In this document: positions 61,146-64,000 of the stretch, piece by piece | Numbering within the stretch: the first letter of the stretch is position 1 | Layout of the letters: each line of letters starts with the position of its first letter | Translations under genes and position numbers: made by a program | Origin: Mycobacterium cookii | GTDB lineage: Bacteria; Actinomycetota; Actinomycetes; Mycobacteriales; Mycobacteriaceae | NCBI RefSeq assembly: GCF_010727945.1 | Contig: NZ_AP022569.1 | Location: 1,798,001-1,862,000, forward strand | DNA length: 64,000 nt | Reading direction: 5' to 3' | The notes under the pieces: generated by a model | What the model was told of the DNA's origin: nothing | The model's input: the letters and a program-made list of their open reading frames with translations, nothing else | The model's database searches: none

Positions 61146-61996
61146 TCGCCACCCCTCCTGCGGGCCGTTGCGAATCTCGGCCGTCCGGTCAGGTCGGTCC
61201 GGGACTCGATAGCGTCGAAAAGTCCTGTTTCACAAAGACCTTCGCATGTCAGCGTTGATGTGGTGTCGTCGTGCTCGACGGCGAACCAGCCTCCGGGCCG
61301 CAGCCAGCGCGCCGCGAGCGGAACGATCGCGTCGATCACCGCCATGCCGTCCGGTCCCCCGAACACCGCGTGAGCCGGATCATGCTGGAGCACTTCGGGT
61401 TCGAGCGCCGTTCCGTCGGGCACGTAGGGCGGGTTCGCGACCACCAGGTCGACCAGTTCGTCGAGTTCGGGCAAGACGTCGGCACCGGTGACGTCTGCCC
61501 GCAGCAACTCCACGGCGGTGCCGGCCGAATTCGCCCGCGCATAGTCCAGTGCCGCAACGGAATCGTCGATACCTAACACCCGCGCGTCGGGCCAGTGTCG
61601 CGCCAGAGCCAGGGCCAAGGCACCCGACCCGGTGCAGATGTCGACGATCACCGGCGCAGCGGGAAGGGGTTGCGCCGTCGCCCATTCCAGCATCGCCTCG
61701 GTTTCGGGGCGCGGGATGAACACGCCGGGACCGACGGACAGCGTCAGCGGGCCGAATACGGCGGTACCGGTCAGGTGCTGCAACGGAATTCGGCGCGACC
61801 GCGCCGCGATCACATCGTGGTAGCTATCGAAGAACGCCTCGTCCGCCGAGTCGACCAGTAGCAACCGCCCACGCTCGGTACCTGCGACGTGCGCGGCGAG
61901 TTCCTCGGCGTCGTGGCGCGCGGAGTCGATGCCGGCATCAGCGAGTTGCGTTGTGGCCGAGTCGATCGCGGACCTCAACTCGAACTGGATCGTCAT
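61142..61996 (-). CDS. prmC: Release factor glutamine methyltransferase
   Basis: A 284-residue AdoMet-dependent methyltransferase. [15 protein letters not shown] binds AdoMet, and [11 protein letters not shown] holds the NPPY motif that binds the glutamine side chain. It methylates the Gln of the GGQ motif of release factors; its target prfA is directly upstream, and the two genes share ATGA. Confidence 0.96.
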   Translation of the reverse strand: MTIQFELRSAIDSATTQLADAGIDSARHDAEELAAHVAGTERGRLLLVDSADEAFFDSYHDVIAARSRRIPLQHLTGTAVFGPLTLSVGPGVFIPRPETEAMLEWATAQPLPAAPVIVDICTGSGALALALARHWPDARVLGIDDSVAALDYARANSAGTAVELLRADVTGADVLPELDELVDLVVANPPYVPDGTALEPEVLQHDPAHAVFGGPDGMAVIDAIVPLAARWLRPGGWFAVEHDDTTSTLTCEGLCETGLFDAIESRTDLTGRPRFATARRRGGE

Positions 61997-63069
61997 GCTT
62001 GCTGCTGCAGCCGAGACTGCTTGTCGGCGGCGGCCAGCGCGTCGAACAGCGCATCGAGGTCGCCATCGAGAAGCTGATCGAGGTTGTGCGCTTTGTAGCC
62101 GATGCGATGGTCGGTGATCCGGTTCTCCGGGAAGTTGTACGTGCGGATGCGCTCGCTGCGGTCGACGGTGCGGATCTGGCTGGCGCGGTCCGCCGACGCG
62201 TCGGCCGACGCCTGCTCTTCGGCCAGCGCCTGCAAACGCGCCGCCAGCACCAGCATCGCGCGGGCCTTGTTCTGCAGCTGCGACCGCTCGTTTTGACAGG
62301 TGACGACAATTCCGGTGGGCAGGTGGGTGATTCGGACCGCCGAGTCGGTGGTATTAACACCTTGCCCGCCCTTCCCCGACGACCGGTAGACGTCGATGCG
62401 CAGATCCGACTCGTCGATCTGCACCTCACCCACTTCTTCGGGCTCCGGGTAGACCAGCACGCCGGCCGCCGAAGTATGCACGCGGCCTTGAGATTCGGTG
62501 ACCGGCACGCGCTGCACGCGGTGCACGCCGCCCTCGAACTTCATCCGCGACCACACGCCGTCGGCCGAGTCACCCTTGCTCGCGATCGTCAGCGTTGCGT
62601 CTTTATAGCCACCCAGATCCGAGTAGGTCTCGTCCAAGACCGTCACATTCCAGCCGTGCCGCTCGGCGTAGCGGATGTACATCCTGGCCAGGTCCGCAGC
62701 GAAGAGCGCCGATTCCTCGCCGCCCTCACCTGATTTGACCTCGAGGACGACGTCGTCGGCGTCGTGCGGGTCACGCGGCGCCAGCATGTCGCTGAGCTTG
62801 GTCTCCAACTCATCGACCTGAGTTTCCAGCTCAGTGACCTCGTCGGCGAACGACGCGTCATCGACGGCGAGTTCGCGTGCGGTCTCCAGATCGTCACGGG
62901 CCGAAATGAGCTGGCGGTGGGTGGCCACGATCGGGGCCAGCTGCGCGAACCGGCGCCCGACCTTGCGCGCATTGCCGGCATTGCTGTGCAGCTCAGGATC
63001 GGCCAGCTGACGCTCGAGGGCGGCGTGTTCAGCCACCAGAGCGTCAATCGCGTGCACGCTCTGCGTCAT
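61993..63069 (-). CDS. prfA: Peptide chain release factor 1
   Basis: A 358-residue class I release factor that reads UAA and UAG. The catalytic GGQ lies in [18 protein letters not shown] near residue 230, and the codon-reading loop has the PVT-type sequence ([11 protein letters not shown]) near 185. The ATG at 63069 has GGAGG five bases upstream; a GTG two codons earlier overlaps that site and is unlikely to be used. Confidence 0.97.
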   Translation of the reverse strand: MTQSVHAIDALVAEHAALERQLADPELHSNAGNARKVGRRFAQLAPIVATHRQLISARDDLETARELAVDDASFADEVTELETQVDELETKLSDMLAPRDPHDADDVVLEVKSGEGGEESALFAADLARMYIRYAERHGWNVTVLDETYSDLGGYKDATLTIASKGDSADGVWSRMKFEGGVHRVQRVPVTESQGRVHTSAAGVLVYPEPEEVGEVQIDESDLRIDVYRSSGKGGQGVNTTDSAVRITHLPTGIVVTCQNERSQLQNKARAMLVLAARLQALAEEQASADASADRASQIRTVDRSERIRTYNFPENRITDHRIGYKAHNLDQLLDGDLDALFDALAAADKQSRLQQQA

Positions 63070-63150
63070 GCTCACCTCCTCTGTCGTTGCCCGAACGCAA
63101 AACGACGCCCGGCCTGCGCGGTGTCCGCAACAGATCGGGCGTCGGTCGTG

Positions 63151-63393
63151 CTACTTGTCGGCCGAAGCGTCCGTCTCGGCGCCGGCCTTGCGCTTGCCGT
63201 AGCGCTTCTCGAAGCGCGCGACCCGGCCACCGCTGTCCAGGATCTTCTGCTTGCCGGTGTAGAACGGGTGGCATTGCGAGCAGACCTCGACCACGATGTG
63301 GCCGCTCTCTTTGGTGCTGCGGGTCTGGAAGGTGTTACCGCAACCGCAGACCACGGTGGTCTCGCCGTAGGCGGGATGAATGTCAGATTTCAT
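63151..63393 (-). CDS. rpmE: 50S ribosomal protein L31 (zinc-binding type)
   Basis: An 80-residue L31 with the four zinc-binding cysteines ([10 protein letters not shown] and [10 protein letters not shown]), so it is the C+ form used when zinc is plentiful. The ATG at 63393 has GAGGA upstream. In H37Rv the next gene upstream is rho; here a fadD-like gene is found instead, after 110 bases without other features. Confidence 0.96.
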   Translation of the reverse strand: MKSDIHPAYGETTVVCGCGNTFQTRSTKESGHIVVEVCSQCHPFYTGKQKILDSGGRVARFEKRYGKRKAGAETDASADK

Positions 63394-63503
63394 GGTGTCC
63401 TCTTCAATCGGCGGTCGCCGGGTCGCCCTGTGGTGCTGAATATCGGACGTGAACCGGAACCTGAATGTCGGCTGCTGATTATGCCAGGTCAGCCGCTCTG
63501 TCC

Positions 63504-64000
63504 CTAAACGCCTGCGTGGGGCTGCACATTCCCGCCAGTGCGTTCGACGACGGCATAGCTGGTCCCACGGCCGGGCCGGGTCCACAAGGTGCCGCCGTGC
63601 GGGCTGCTGCCGAGTGCGCTGAGCTCACGTTTCAGGATTTTGTTGGTGGCCGTGGTCGGCAAGCTGTCGACGATCCACACGTGCCGCGGCCAGGCCTTGG
63701 GCGACAGATCGGGCTGGTCAGCCAGGAAATTGCTGAATTCAACGGGTGTCAGCTCGGTGCCGTCTTTGAGCACGACGGCCGCCATCACCTGATCGCCGAC
63801 CTGCTCGTCGGGAACCGCGTATACCGCGACATGGCTGAGGGCCGGTAATCGCTGCAGGATCCGCTCGATCGGCGCTGCCGTCATGTTTTCGCCGTCGACG
63901 CGCAACCAGTCGCCGCTGCGCCCGGCGAAGTAGATCCAGCCGTCGGCGTCGCGGTAAGCCAGGTCGCCGGACCAGAACATGCCGTTGCGCAACCGTGCGT
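63504..64000 (-). CDS. Acyl-CoA synthetase (FadD-like), C-terminal part, runs out of the window
   Basis: At least 165 residues of an AMP-binding enzyme of the ANL family. [22 protein letters not shown] is the A7/A8 region with the conserved Asp and the Gly/Arg hinge; [31 protein letters not shown] follows; [14 protein letters not shown] contains the catalytic Lys of motif A10. The tail after ELSALGSS (about 35 residues) is unremarkable. The ATP-binding N-terminal domain is upstream, beyond base 64000. It activates a fatty acid or similar acid to its CoA ester; substrate unknown. Confidence 0.88.
   Translation of the reverse strand, partial: ARLRNGMFWSGDLAYRDADGWIYFAGRSGDWLRVDGENMTAAPIERILQRLPALSHVAVYAVPDEQVGDQVMAAVVLKDGTELTPVEFSNFLADQPDLSPKAWPRHVWIVDSLPTTATNKILKRELSALGSSPHGGTLWTRPGRGTSYAVVERTGGNVQPHAGV

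Overview
The window is chromosomal DNA of a Mycobacterium, most likely a slow grower. The base composition is high in G+C and GTG starts are common. Genes from about 14.9 kb to 63.4 kb run in the same order as M. tuberculosis H37Rv Rv1298 to Rv1343c, read backwards. One rRNA operon sits directly downstream of murA, and its 16S gene has the long form of helix 18 that is typical of slow growers. The species cannot be named from the sequence alone.

Layout. (1) 1-14.9 kb is an accessory catabolic region. It begins with the tail of an SDR. A translationally coupled minus-strand trio follows (APH-type kinase, flavin monooxygenase, alpha/beta hydrolase), then a membrane class III nucleotide cyclase and an aldehyde dehydrogenase. 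The aldehyde dehydrogenase is divergent from a plus-strand run of two acyl-CoA dehydrogenases, an SDR, a double-domain TetR regulator and another SDR. A 16-bp box occurs before three of these units and probably makes them one regulon. Secreted or lipid-anchored proteins (LpqH-like, MPT63-like, DUF732) close the region. (2) 14.9-21.7 kb holds tRNA-Leu(UAG), lprD, a DUF3817 gene, rdgB, a 53-bp tandem repeat, rph, a cAMP phosphodiesterase homologue, murI, a rhomboid protease, a P1 peptidase, aosR and clpS. The mec-cysO-cysM genes expected between the peptidase and the rhomboid gene are missing, and the AosR here has no cysteine. (3) 21.7-33 kb holds pncB, dinG, the alpha-glucan genes glgP, glgE and glgB, and a YbbN-like protein. 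(4) 33-43 kb holds fadA4, methylmalonyl-CoA epimerase, nucS, a second cyclase, a TetR/PAS pair, a ClC-type chloride transporter, an Ada-AlkA fusion, ogt and a secreted protein. (5) 43.3-48.7 kb is the rrn operon on the minus strand (16S-23S-5S, no spacer tRNA) with a clear promoter and terminator. (6) 48.7-63.4 kb holds murA, a cobalamin adenosyltransferase, the F1Fo ATP synthase operon (with the mycobacterial b-delta fusion), wecA, tsaC, prmC, prfA and rpmE. The window ends inside a fadD-like gene where H37Rv has rho.

How the genes may work together. The left region looks like a pathway for an unknown ketone or lipid-like substrate: oxygenation (FMO), hydrolysis (alpha/beta hydrolase), phosphorylation of a hydroxyl (APH-type kinase), dehydrogenation (FadE pair), and SDR/ALDH steps. 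This is inferred from gene neighbourhood. Two cyclases and a cAMP phosphodiesterase suggest that cAMP is both made and removed by genes in this window. The rest is housekeeping: cell-wall precursors, DNA repair, glycogen/alpha-glucan, translation termination and ATP synthesis.
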